NCBI GenBank assembly: GCA_945859605.1
Contig: OX243825.1
Span: forward strand, 16,562,848-16,626,847
Length of the DNA stretch: 64,000 nucleotides
DNA from: Lumbricus rubellus
Taxonomy: Eukaryota; Annelida; Clitellata; Crassiclitellata; Lumbricidae
Direction of reading: 5' to 3'
The position numbers were made by a program, and so were the translations under genes. Positions 1-40,376 of this stretch are shown in pieces; the stretch's first letter is position 1; the number at the start of each line of letters is the position of its first letter. Below the pieces are notes generated by a model that saw nothing but the letters and a program-made list of their open reading frames with translations, was not told the origin of the DNA and ran no database searches.

Positions 1-721
1 GAGGCTACAGCCTGCTGTGTTGCATAAAGAAACCAACACTCGAAAGAGCAACAATAATACAGACAGTGGCTGTGAAGAGGCCTCGGTACGAGTTCTATCT
101 TGCCGCATAGCTCTCTCTACTGTGTGGTGGATCTATTGATCGAGAGACGATACACAAACGGGTCGATAGCTGGTTGAATATCATGGACGTCGCCGCGTGT
201 TGAACAATGTCGCGTATTTCGACAGGTGCGCGCTGTACGAACGCGTCGGTATTTAATGTTGCCCACAGATGTGGTGGGTTCGTCGAAATAATCGACCGCT
301 TGCTACATGGTGGCAATAAGGTCTGAATAATAATATTGATGGTATAAGATGAGGTCGCGTGTAAAAGAATTAGCAGGTCACGGTCGAATATTATGTGTAG
401 GCTAAGTGAATACGCTGGCCAGAGCTCGTGAATAAGCTCGTGCCCTGCGCTTGGTTTTCGAGTGGCGCTTTAGAGATTTGGATACATTACGATTACTATT
501 AGGACTATTGTTAAATTGGACAAGTCGTAAAATTATTAAACGGCAACCGAACCCGGGCCTCCTTTGGACTACTCTTGCGGACCTTTTGACTCGAAGCAGC
601 GCTAGTGAATAAGCTGGCGCCCGCGCTTGACTTTCGAGTGGCGCATTAGAGATTTGTAGATTACGATTAGGAATATTACATTAAACTGCCGGATACAATC
701 ACACGTCTGTATTTGGAGATA
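1..721. other. Upstream region of the glycosyltransferase gene
   Basis: I see no convincing coding exon here. It contains two diverged copies (about 425-535 and 600-690) of a roughly 90-bp dispersed repeat recognised by GTGAATAAGCT followed by GAGTGGCGC and ATTACGATTA. Other copies lie near 19190 (+), 34590 (-) and 55880 (-). The second copy ends about 30 bp before the chosen start codon, so it probably forms part of the promoter or 5' UTR. No clear TATA box was identified. Confidence 0.5.
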
Positions 722-3700
722 ATGAGGCGTATGATTAGTGCTGCATTACTCAGCATTGCAGCTGCTGTCTTATGCACCGTGTTTGCTGACGATAATGAAG
801 AACTGATAAGAAACCCTTCCTTCGAGGTTGGCGGTGACCAAGATGCGTGGTCAGTGTCCGAGCGGACATCGCTATGGTCAGTTACTCACCACGCTGCCGA
901 GTCCTCCAGTTTCGAATATGTCCGGTTTAGCGATGCGGTCAGTCGCAGCGGCCATCGGTCAATGTCGCTCGGACCGTGGAGGGGAGGGGCACAGACAGCT
1001 GTCTTCGTGTCCCAGTACAGGAACCTCGCTGAGTCCAACATCAACTCTCCTCTTCTGTTGTCGTTCTGGAGTCGTGGTGTCTACAGCCAACGGCTGACGT
1101 TGTGCCTGGACATCAGCTACAGCGATAACCGGTTTCTGTTTCTCGAAGTGAAACCGGTTTCGGATGATGCAAGCGAGTTCACCAAGACGTGTACGTTCGT
1201 TCCAAACTATGGCGACATCCGGTCCATCATGTTGCATCTTGTGGTCGATCGTTCCCTGGACGAGGCGGTCTACGTGGACGATGTCAGTCTGCGCCTTGTC
1301 CAGCTCGTCGAACCCTCTCCCGAATGCCAGCTGTACACGTCATCGTTTCCCGTGGAGAGGCAAGTCCTGTCGAGATTACTCAGTCCATCGAGGAGTGGCA
1401 CCACTGCTGACCAGGGCATCACCCTGGCCACACAGCTGACCGTGGATCGACTGGACATTGTTGACCAGACGGCGACCATCTGGCAAGGACCGATCTCCGC
1501 TGCCCTGCTGCTCTACGGTCCTCCGAGTGCCGAAGAGATGTCGACGATCACAAAGAGGTATTACAGTTCCAAGTCGCTGCAATCGTTCGTTACATTACAC
1601 ATCGTGTGGGAGGACCAAACCAACGGGAAAGATGGGAAGTGGTATCCGGCAAACGCTCTCAGAAACATCGCCATTGCGCATAGCACAACGGAGTTCGTCT
1701 TCTATGTTGATGCTGACATGTTCCCGGGTTTTTCCGAGGCGCAGGCGCGACAGTGGATGTCGGTGTCGGTGGAGCGGGCCAAGGTCCTCTCGAAGTACTC
1801 GGGGTGCGAGAGATGCGCCTTCATTGCTCCGTTGTTCAACTGGGCTTCGCGGACGACAACCGGATATCCGGCGACGAAGGAGGAACTCAGGCAACGTCTT
1901 CGTGATCCAACTTCCGGTATTCAGAGCTGCCATCTTCAGTCGCACTCAGTCATCGACTACGGCCGGTGGTTCTCCAGCGTCGAAACCTACCGTAGCGACT
2001 ACGCTGAGGACATGGAGCCGTACTTCATTGTACCGTCGACGGCACCTCTAATGAACGACATCTATACGGGGTACGGATGGGACAAGTGTGCATACAGTCG
2101 CGACCTACACGCAGACGGGTTCGAGTTCTACGTACTCCCAGAAGCGTTTGTCATCAATCTCTTGGACGACTTGGTCACCGATTTGGCCAACACTATTATG
2201 GGTAGGGCAATGGGAGTGCATCTAAGACTCTTTCTTAACTCGGCCTTTCATAGGAATGACTTACTGCATGGTCATTTACTCTATCCGGCGACCTACGGTA
2301 CGAAGTCCTATGACAACAGGCTAAGCAATCAAGTGTTAAATATCTCAACAAAGGATGGTTCGATTGTTACCGCCGTCAAAGAAACTCCAACAGCTGGAGA
2401 AACCTCAGCATCTAAAGAGACCCTAACATCTAACGAAACCCCAGCAGCTAAAGAAACCCCAACATCTAAGGAAACCCCAGCAGCTAAAGAAACCTTAACA
2501 TCTAAAGAAACCCCAACAACTAAAGAAACACCAACACCTAAAGAAGCCCCAGCCGCTAGTGGCTCCTCCTTCGTCGAATCCGATCCTCTTGACCAGGATG
2601 GAGGTATCGGATGCAACGCTGTGTTTTTCGACATGAAATTCTCGCTGATTCCAGAAATAGTCATCGCTTCCGACAGTGGCTACCTTCCGGAGAATCGAAA
2701 GGACATTCTCATTGAGCGGCTGATGAACGTCTACGGAGTGTACACGTTCGTTGAGGTCCCAGCCCTGCAAATCACCGGCAGCCTGAGATACATGCTGCCA
2801 TTCGTACACCCGGAGGCGCTCGTGTCCCTCCAGCCGGATGGCGATTCGGACCAACACACTATCGGTGGAGTTTTCCACGAGTACCGCACTAAGGGAAATG
2901 TGACCCATGGTCTTGGCATCGTCGTGGCTGATCACCCTGGTCCAAAGCTGTACTCCATCAACATTGACCAGTTGTCAGAATTGAAAGCCTTGGAGTACGT
3001 GCTCGCCTGTCTGAGATCGGCTACGGACGATGATGTTATTCTTATCGACGATGGAGTAGGGACAAAGTCAGATGCATTCTGGTCGCACCTCTTCTCCGAC
3101 ATGTGCGTCGCACACGCCAACTGGAAAACATACCGGAAGCACAGTTTCGTCATGATGAAGGCGGATCAGCTGCGGAAAGCACCTCCATTTCCACTTCCTC
3201 CACTACCGGAATGCGTGGAAAATTTCCAACCTGACTCACACGTGGCCACCACTACTACGGATATTATACTGTTCAGTAAGAATCGTCCGCTCCAGACGTT
3301 CGCTTTCATGGACAGTCTGAAGCGTTTCGTGACGGGGTTGAACAAGGTCTGGTTGCTACTGAAGACGGAGGACGAGATCTTCGATCGTGGCTACGAGATG
3401 ATCGTCGACTGCTTCTCGTCCTTCGTTCCCATCGAAATCGTCCGACAGACGAGCTCCACTAAGTCCTTCGGGACACAGATCCTGGACATCATCGCGGCCA
3501 GTTCCGCCGACAGCGTCATGTTCGCCGTCGACGAAATCATCTGGCTACGTCCGGTCAATCTGACGACGGTCTCCGCCCTGCTGGAGGACTGCGACCACGA
3601 CGTGACGAGCACGTTCCAGCTGCGTCTGGGCGAGAACATCCGGTGTCTCGGACCGGGTGACAATTACAGCTCGCGGTTCCACCCCTTCGCGTTCGACGGG

Positions 3701-4114
3701 GACATCTCGGTGTTCTACCCGCGCCGACTCCCTTACGACTTCGGATACGTGCTCAATGTTGACGGGGTCGTGGCAAGGAGAAAGGATCTCCTTGAGGATC
3801 TACGGGACTTCCTGGGAAAGTGTGCAACCCCTGGGTGCTTAGAGCAGGGCTGGATCATGCACCGGTTGCACGAGAGGAGTCGCCAGTGGCATTTGATGTA
3901 CAGACACAGTCGCATGGTTAATAACATGGGGATGTCGGACGGACGGGTGGCTGACCGGCGCCAGGGTCCGGCGGAGGGCAGCTACCAGCTGGCGAGGATT
4001 CTGGTCGAGGAAAGGAAGAGAATCGACGTGGAAAACTTTGCCACAAGGAATAGGAATCACGGAAATACGCATCAGTCGAATCCAGTTGAGTTTGTGGATT
4101 TGGATTTCTGCTGA
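722..4114 (+). CDS. Multidomain GT49 (LARGE/B4GAT1-like) glycosyltransferase, intronless
   Basis: An uninterrupted 1,130-codon reading frame. The frame is open from 713, but the first true ATG is at 722. It opens with a hydrophobic signal sequence (MRRMISAALLSIAAAVLCTVFA), so the product should enter the secretory pathway. Residues about 27-195 look like a jelly-roll carbohydrate-binding module (NPSFE at its start, VDDVSLRL at its end). Residues about 225-530 match glycosyltransferase family 49: WYPANALRN, the metal-binding D-A-D at residues 330-332, EDMEPYFIV, GYGWDK and LPEAFVINL. Family members such as B4GAT1 and LARGE build glucuronate/xylose glycans on dystroglycan in the Golgi. A Lys-Glu-Thr-Pro hexapeptide linker covers about 553-612. 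A region of unknown type follows to about 840. The C-terminal part (about 845-1055) begins TDIILFSKNRPLQT and resembles a second GT-A fold. The substrate is not predictable. A retrogene origin, or 5' UTR exons outside the frame, are both possible. Confidence 0.8.
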   Translation: MRRMISAALLSIAAAVLCTVFADDNEELIRNPSFEVGGDQDAWSVSERTSLWSVTHHAAESSSFEYVRFSDAVSRSGHRSMSLGPWRGGAQTAVFVSQYRNLAESNINSPLLLSFWSRGVYSQRLTLCLDISYSDNRFLFLEVKPVSDDASEFTKTCTFVPNYGDIRSIMLHLVVDRSLDEAVYVDDVSLRLVQLVEPSPECQLYTSSFPVERQVLSRLLSPSRSGTTADQGITLATQLTVDRLDIVDQTATIWQGPISAALLLYGPPSAEEMSTITKRYYSSKSLQSFVTLHIVWEDQTNGKDGKWYPANALRNIAIAHSTTEFVFYVDADMFPGFSEAQARQWMSVSVERAKVLSKYSGCERCAFIAPLFNWASRTTTGYPATKEELRQRLRDPTSGIQSCHLQSHSVIDYGRWFSSVETYRSDYAEDMEPYFIVPSTAPLMNDIYTGYGWDKCAYSRDLHADGFEFYVLPEAFVINLLDDLVTDLANTIMGRAMGVHLRLFLNSAFHRNDLLHGHLLYPATYGTKSYDNRLSNQVLNISTKDGSIVTAVKETPTAGETSASKETLTSNETPAAKETPTSKETPAAKETLTSKETPTTKETPTPKEAPAASGSSFVESDPLDQDGGIGCNAVFFDMKFSLIPEIVIASDSGYLPENRKDILIERLMNVYGVYTFVEVPALQITGSLRYMLPFVHPEALVSLQPDGDSDQHTIGGVFHEYRTKGNVTHGLGIVVADHPGPKLYSINIDQLSELKALEYVLACLRSATDDDVILIDDGVGTKSDAFWSHLFSDMCVAHANWKTYRKHSFVMMKADQLRKAPPFPLPPLPECVENFQPDSHVATTTTDIILFSKNRPLQTFAFMDSLKRFVTGLNKVWLLLKTEDEIFDRGYEMIVDCFSSFVPIEIVRQTSSTKSFGTQILDIIAASSADSVMFAVDEIIWLRPVNLTTVSALLEDCDHDVTSTFQLRLGENIRCLGPGDNYSSRFHPFAFDGDISVFYPRRLPYDFGYVLNVDGVVARRKDLLEDLRDFLGKCATPGCLEQGWIMHRLHERSRQWHLMYRHSRMVNNMGMSDGRVADRRQGPAEGSYQLARILVEERKRIDVENFATRNRNHGNTHQSNPVEFVDLDFC
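2377..2556 (+). repeat. 18-bp coding minisatellite (KETP linker)
   Basis: About ten degenerate copies of a hexapeptide unit of the type KETPTS/KETPAA lie between the two enzymatic halves of the glycosyltransferase. The array stays in frame and is rich in Thr, Pro, Lys and Glu. It is probably a flexible, O-glycosylatable linker. Confidence 0.8.
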
Positions 4115-4300
4115 TCTCCGTTTTCGATGCAGTCGATGTAGTGAAAATATTTTGTTTTTTTAATGCCAGTCTTTAGTGTAGACCTTATTAAGATGACCAA
4201 AAGCTCCGACTAGTCTGAACTGATTAATTAATTAATTCATTCATTCATTCACTCATTCATTCGATCATGCGATCATTCATTCATTTGATCATTCATTCAT

Positions 4301-4335
<35 letters not shown>

Positions 4336-5784
4336 AGTCTGAGGTTATTCGTTAGACCTAATTAATTAAGTAATTAATTAAATTTTAATTTTTATTCTTA
4401 ATATTGCCACGATATATTTAGGATCGCTCAGGGACTTTATTACTAACTACTTGTTTAAAAAACCAGTCCAAAATTACCATAATCGTCTAATTAATTAATC
4501 AATTAGTTCATTCATTCACTCATTCAAACTCTGACTAGTCTGAACTCATTCATTCATTTATATGGCTCTTTTCAAGATTACTACTCAGGGGCGCTTCTTA
4601 CCCAGACCCATCAAAACGGGCGGTTTTCAGGCTGCAATAATTAAACCCATAATGATTTTGACGAAGCAAGAATAGCCTATATATTAAACTAGTTTGGAGT
4701 TCCACTGCCTGTGGCATCCGTTCAGAAACCGGTTATTCTTCGGAATGGATCTCATGCATGGAGTAGAAGTCTAAGACTAGTGTTAGCCATGTGATGTGAC
4801 TTGATCATTTAAAACTAGCATTAATCATGTGATGTGACTAATTTAGACTATAAGCTTAATAATAATATTGTTATTCTTGTGCTAGTCTACGTGTTGATGT
4901 GTGACTATGACAAAAACTCCGTTGATCTCGTCTTTCGCGTACATATTATACATGTAGGCCTATTGAACAACTTCTAGCATTGTTTGTAGTGTTTGATAAA
5001 GTTCATTATAGATTTTTTCATGTAGGCCTAACGAACTTGGCAATGACAATTCAATGTAAACTTACCCACGTTGAGTCCACTCTGGACTCATAGCCTATTC
5101 CAATGCGGGTCCTATTCAATAATGATTATGGATATGCAGGCAGAGCAGAGAACTCAGTGCAGACTTGCAAAAGGTCTCTGTAAGCACAATAGGCTCGGCC
5201 TACTTGACTGTCAAAGAGTATGCCGAGTCCAAGAAACCAATTCGTTAGCACGTAATACCCATAGCTGCCTAAACGAGGACTGAGTGAGTTTTGAAATGTG
5301 CACTTCAGCTTTAGGTTCAAAGATGTACCACGGAGAAGCCTAGATCCACGAATGCCTACACACCCTCAAATGTTTCCAATAGGCCTACAGTCCTGCGCAC
5401 ACGACCATTCGATAGAACATCGATATCGTAGAGAAAATTATTGTGAATGAGGTCTCTGTAAGCGCAATATGCAGTAAGCCTACACGATACGGGCGAAAAA
5501 TTGACTTCTTAATTTTCTTAGTCGTCGAATAGCCTATTATTTTCTGATGACCTCTTTTGTCAACAGATGAGGAGGCTTAAGGTGCGTGTACCTTTTGGGA
5601 GATAACATACACTGCTTACTTTGGTAGGCTAATGATTTTTCTGGTAGGCCCACCATTATGATTCTCTGTTTGTTCATTACATTTCTGCATTGGTGATTAT
5701 CTTTTTGTTTCAGTTATCATTATCTGTTTCACTGTTTCTGTTTCGATCAGTAATTAATGGGATGTGATTCCATGTTCGGCAATG
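4115..5784. other. Intergenic region between the glycosyltransferase and DUR3 copy A
   Basis: The two genes converge here (plus-strand gene on the left, minus-strand gene on the right). The stretch holds AT-rich sequence, a degenerate ATTC/GATT tetranucleotide tract at about 4228-4335, and several TAGGCCTA-type palindromes. A fragment at about 5490-5560 resembles a repeat also seen near 16910. No exon is supported. Confidence 0.5.
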
Positions 5785-35771
<29,987 letters not shown>

Positions 35772-35974
35772 CGTCGTCTGCTAACAAAGCAACGATCGAT
35801 CACAATCAATCAATCAATCAACCAATCAATCAATCAACCAACCAATCAATCAATCAATCACATAAATTTGCATGCGGACCTGGTTAAAATGAAAAGCCTT
35901 ACGAAGACGATAGACAGAGACAGCAGAATCACGGGAGGAGCGAGCGGAGAGCCAATAATTATTTTGATGATGAC

Positions 35975-36020
<46 letters not shown>

Positions 36021-36944
36021 TTGATGATGATGACGACGACTACGGCGCACAGCAGGTAACCATCAATCTGCTCTAAATTCATATTGCACATTTACATACA
36101 TACATGCATACATACAATGTACATACATGCATACATGCATACATGCATACATGCGTACATACATAAATACATACACAAACATACATAAATACATGCATAC
36201 ATACATACATAGACCTACATGCATAGGACACATTATATTGACGGAGAATGCTGCTCCGAATGCTTCCAGCACGCTACAAAATTCAGATGACGATATTTAT
36301 AAAAGAGATAAGGATAATGACAGCAGCTGTGCCTATAGGTCGACCGGTACGAGAGTATAATAGACCTATGCTATTTGTGACAGATTACTTAGAGCATGCA
36401 TATTGCATAACCGTCAAAGCAATAAATAAAAGTCCAGGGTATCGCAGCTACATGTACCTGTCTGGAATGACAAGCAGGATTTGCGACAAAACCAATCAAT
36501 TGCCAACAGTTGCCATAGCTGAGATGAACAGCAGCTGAGGACGCTGAGAGTCCCCCCATCCATCTCCATCGCCTTGTGCCACAACGATGATCCTAATTGC
36601 TGTTTATGTGAGATTGCAATTAACGAGGACGAGCTGTTGTATGACGTTAACAGGAAAAAATCAAGGCTGGTGATTATAACTACTAGTGAAACTTGTAGGA
36701 GCAAGGATATAATGAGTAGTGATTCAGTGCCGAACCGTAATTATTTGGAGCGACCTGCATGTGTGTAGGCCTATCATATATCCGTCTACATTATGTGTGT
36801 GTTTGTGTCCTATGTATTTGTATATATGCACTGGCTACAGTAAAGGTTTCGAAGGTTTCCCTCCAATATTTTGCCCAGAAGTAAAAAAATTAATAAAATT
36901 TCACAAACGCTTAAAGGAAATTCATAATTTATATGCGTAAAATG

Positions 36945-37282
36945 GTAAAAGTCACCAAAATATTTTAAGTAGAACAAAAGTTTCACTTTCAGTGAGTCCA
37001 CCCACCAAATTGTCTTTAAGCCTGTTATATGTGATTTAAATATTCCTACTTCAAACCTAGTATAATATTACAGTCGTAAAGCGCTTCTCACAGCAAAGCT
37101 ATTTAGAAGCACTATCAGGCCCTTGAAAAGAGAAATGTCTTCTTGCAGTGAAAAGAGGCAGGTGAATTTCCTACTGCAGAAACCTACTACGAGCTATAGA
37201 GGGAAGGTCATTACACATTGATGGACCCACAAGATATTGGCACGTAACTGTAGGGGGATCTTTTCGGCCCCACCCTGTGTAT
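36945..37282 (-). mobile_element. Dispersed transposon end (CAGGGTG family), copy 3
   Basis: It ends GGCCCCACCCTG on the plus strand, with ACAAGATATTGGCACG just inside, and has AGAACAAAAGTTTCACTTTC near its left side. Its order and orientation match the other copies only partly, so it may be rearranged. Confidence 0.45.
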
Positions 37283-38880
37283 AGTTAACCTCTCCTGCAG
37301 ATCGCCACAAAATGTTTTCAAACATTGGAAACTTACCAACAATCGATTATCTATTCTTTACAGTATAATTAAAGCCTAATTGTAATTGTAATCACACATT
37401 TGTATAGCGCCACTTCAAGAGAACTCCTCAGAGGCGCTCGTAATAGTAGGCCTACAGCTAGGTCTACGGTTTGATTTGGTTCGATTGGTATAGGCTACCG
37501 TTATTAGTCATGGTAGTGTTAACATTTCCATCGACAAAATACCTTCTTAATTATTTACTTGTATCACGAATATGACTTCTGTCTTACCTTTCAGTAATAC
37601 GATTGGCAAGAAACAAAAGTTGACTTTACGCTCTCAGTTTGTATCGACAACTCTTTTGTTTAAACTGCAGTAACTGTTAGAGCCATGTGTTTCATAAGCG
37701 TCAATGTCAGCATCGCATGCTCCGGTTTGTTTACTCTCAACTCTTTTGCTGCAGAAACTGAAAAATTCCTTTTGAAAACCACGGCCTAAACGTCGGTCAC
37801 TTTTTTCCGAGCGTGACTGGCAATATCGAATAGCCTACAAGCACCTTATCTGTCTATTGAAAATCACAAATCACAAGTTTCAGACAGACGTGGTAATGGA
37901 CTACTATACATGTTTCTTGAGAAATGATGTGTCTGATTAGCCCAGCGTATCTCTAAACTAATGACAGATTCCCGTTGTAGACTCACATTTCCAGCCAACC
38001 TGCGAATTACCTCGGCGGTCCATGCAGCTCCCGCGTGCAGACTAGCGATAAAGACTCGACCTATACTCGTGTGCCACAAGATAATCCACAGCAGCGAGGT
38101 GATATATCTCAGGTAGAGAGGTAAATCGATGGCAATTATAACCTGCATTTATTGAACCGTAGGCTATACTCTCGGGAGTGTCAAGGTTATAATACGGACG
38201 ATCGAACGAGACGATGAGAGTGAACCGGTTTGGCAGAGCTTAAGAGTCAGAGTGTTTTCACTGAACTGTCATTTTCATCGTCTTTCTCATGTCCATCCTC
38301 TTCATCATCATCATCAGCAGCAGCAGCGGCATCTCCATGCTTGTCATCAGCAACTTCGAGTCTCTGACGGCTTTTATAATGTCTCTTTGACACACGATTG
38401 CCGGGCACGGCAGAGCGAGAAGAAGAAACTGGTGTCGAGATAAGTGATTCTCGTCTCACACGATGAAGATTTTTGGAAATTATAATCTGCTGACGGTTGA
38501 GTTATTATAGACGGAATACTGTCATCTGCATGCAGCGAACGACTCTCTGACTCTGTTTCTGTCTCTGTATCTGTCTCTGTATCTGTTTCTGTTTGTTTCT
38601 GTCTTTCTGTCAATGTCTCCTTATATGTCTCTGTATATTTATCTGTTTCCCTGTTTCTCTGTTTCTCTCTGTCTCACTCTTTGTTTCACTCACTGTCTGT
38701 CTGAATGTTTGTCTGTATCTGTTTCTGTTGCTGTCTGTCTGTCTGTCTATTAAAACAGCGATGGCAGTCGACGTAGGCCTATATAATTATTATTACAGCA
38801 GACGGAATATTCACGGACCTATCGCAAGTGGCGCATGGAATACTAATATCGATCAGAAGAATAGAAAATGCGTCTTCTAA

Positions 38881-39293
38881 TATACACTGTGTCCCAATAA
38901 ATCGAGACCCCTTTTTATAATGTGAATAAAACAGGCAAATCTTAATCGATTTTCAAAATTTTAAAACTGTTTTTATCCTGAGATAATTATCTTACATTTA
39001 TTGAAATATGAAGTTTCTGGCATGAATATTGACGTCACAATTACGTCATTTGCATCAGAGAATTCATATGTTACGTACCGAAAACGTTGTGTTCGGTACT
39101 TAACATATGAATTCTCTGATGCAAATGACGTAATTGTGACGTCAATATTCAAGCCAGAAACTTCATATTTCAATAAATGTAAGATAATTATCTCAGGATA
39201 AAAACAATTTTAAAATTTTGAAAATCGATTAAGATTTGCCTGTTTTATTCACATTATAAAAAGGGGTCTCGATTTATTGGGACACAGTGTATA
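38881..39293. mobile_element. Hairpin (foldback) MITE, 413 bp
   Basis: A near-perfect palindrome centred at about 39087. Its ends are TATACACTGTGTCCCAATAA and the exact complement, flanked by TA. Each arm carries TGACGTCA (39030-39037 and 39137-39144) and the octamer ATTTGCAT or its complement (39048-39055 and 39119-39126). Similar short reading frames on both strands are a consequence of the symmetry. It is probably a Tc1/mariner-derived foldback element. Confidence 0.9.
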
Positions 39294-40376
39294 ATCTTAA
39301 TTAACAGATTAGGTTATGCTGTCGCTACATGCTACCGTAACGCGGTCTGACGTGCGATTGTGTCGTCTGTCTCCGTACGTTTGATAGGTGTGCACGTAGA
39401 TGTGCGTATGTGTACACCTGTAGGTAGAAGATTCCAGTGTGTGCAATGTAGTGTGCGTGTGCGCGCGGGCTCTGGTCATGCAGACAATTGCGTCGCAGAC
39501 AGCAGGTTGGAAACCACGTGACTTAATTGTTGCGTGTCCTGCTTTTGGGATACACTCAGAAATGGATGCTCCCTCTTTTAAACAAACATCACGGCTCTCT
39601 GCATGGATTGTAGGTATACATGTGCGCTTAATGTATCGGATGTTTGCATGGTCGATACGCGTATACCATATCGCTGTTGTCTTATTCATGACCAGTGATC
39701 ACTCGAAGTGGCTATGGATAGGGCCCCACTGTCTTTACCATGTGTAGCCTATTTTAAGTCATCTGCAGCGGCAGAGATGCAGCATTAATCGGCGCCACTG
39801 GAACGCCGCATTTGCCTCCAGGCTTTCCCTATTATTTCCTTCCTTTATAAAATTATGGATCCTTGGTGAAGATAGTGCTAAGCAAAACAAAAGACGTTCC
39901 ACGGAGGTTCATGACCAGTTACAATTGAAGAAGTAAAAAAGCGTCTGCAAATTGAAAAGAATGCCACATATAGTCTACTACCACAGACTGCTAAATGCCA
40001 TGTTCTATTTTTAACCAAAAACCGACCAAACGATTTCTCAGTCTTACAAAAATCAGTAGGCTAGCATATAAACTGGAAGGACGGCAAAAGTGTATACGGC
40101 TCCAAGCGCTGAATGTAGCCTTTTATGTACGGCATTTAAAGCTAAGTGTCTGGCTCTATTTACACACTGCCTGTCAAGAGCCTCATCTGTAAGAACGCTG
40201 GGCATGGATATCCACCACCAACTCCGCAACTTTTTGTACTCTAATAGTGCCCGACGCAAGCCTGGGTAAATGAGGAGGGTAACACTAATCATCTTTGACA
40301 TGACACGGTGTCGTTAAAAAGCACGTTCTCTCATCTAATTATTGATTTGGTAAGAATTACTTACATGTACGATGGT

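Larger units (their letters stand above)
35772..40376. other. Intergenic region upstream of copy A
   Basis: Contains (ATCA)n at 35805-35860, (GAT)n at 35965-36035, (TACA/TGCA)n at 36095-36215, a transposon end at 36945-37282, CTGT-rich tracts at 38540-38760 and the hairpin element at 38881. Any promoter or 5' UTR exon of copy A should lie here, but none is recognisable. Confidence 0.45.

Noticed and set aside
713..721. Start of the glycosyltransferase at 713
   Set aside because: The codon there is TTG. The first ATG in frame is at 722 and directly precedes the signal peptide.
37864..38148. Possible extra N-terminal membrane exon upstream of copy A (LPLYLRYITSLLWIILWH)
   Set aside because: It is hydrophobic by chance. 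Copy B has no counterpart, and exon 1 already supplies a start codon and first helix matching the family.
38973..39201. Two nearly identical 66-aa proteins on opposite strands
   Set aside because: They result from the palindromic foldback element and have no independent support.
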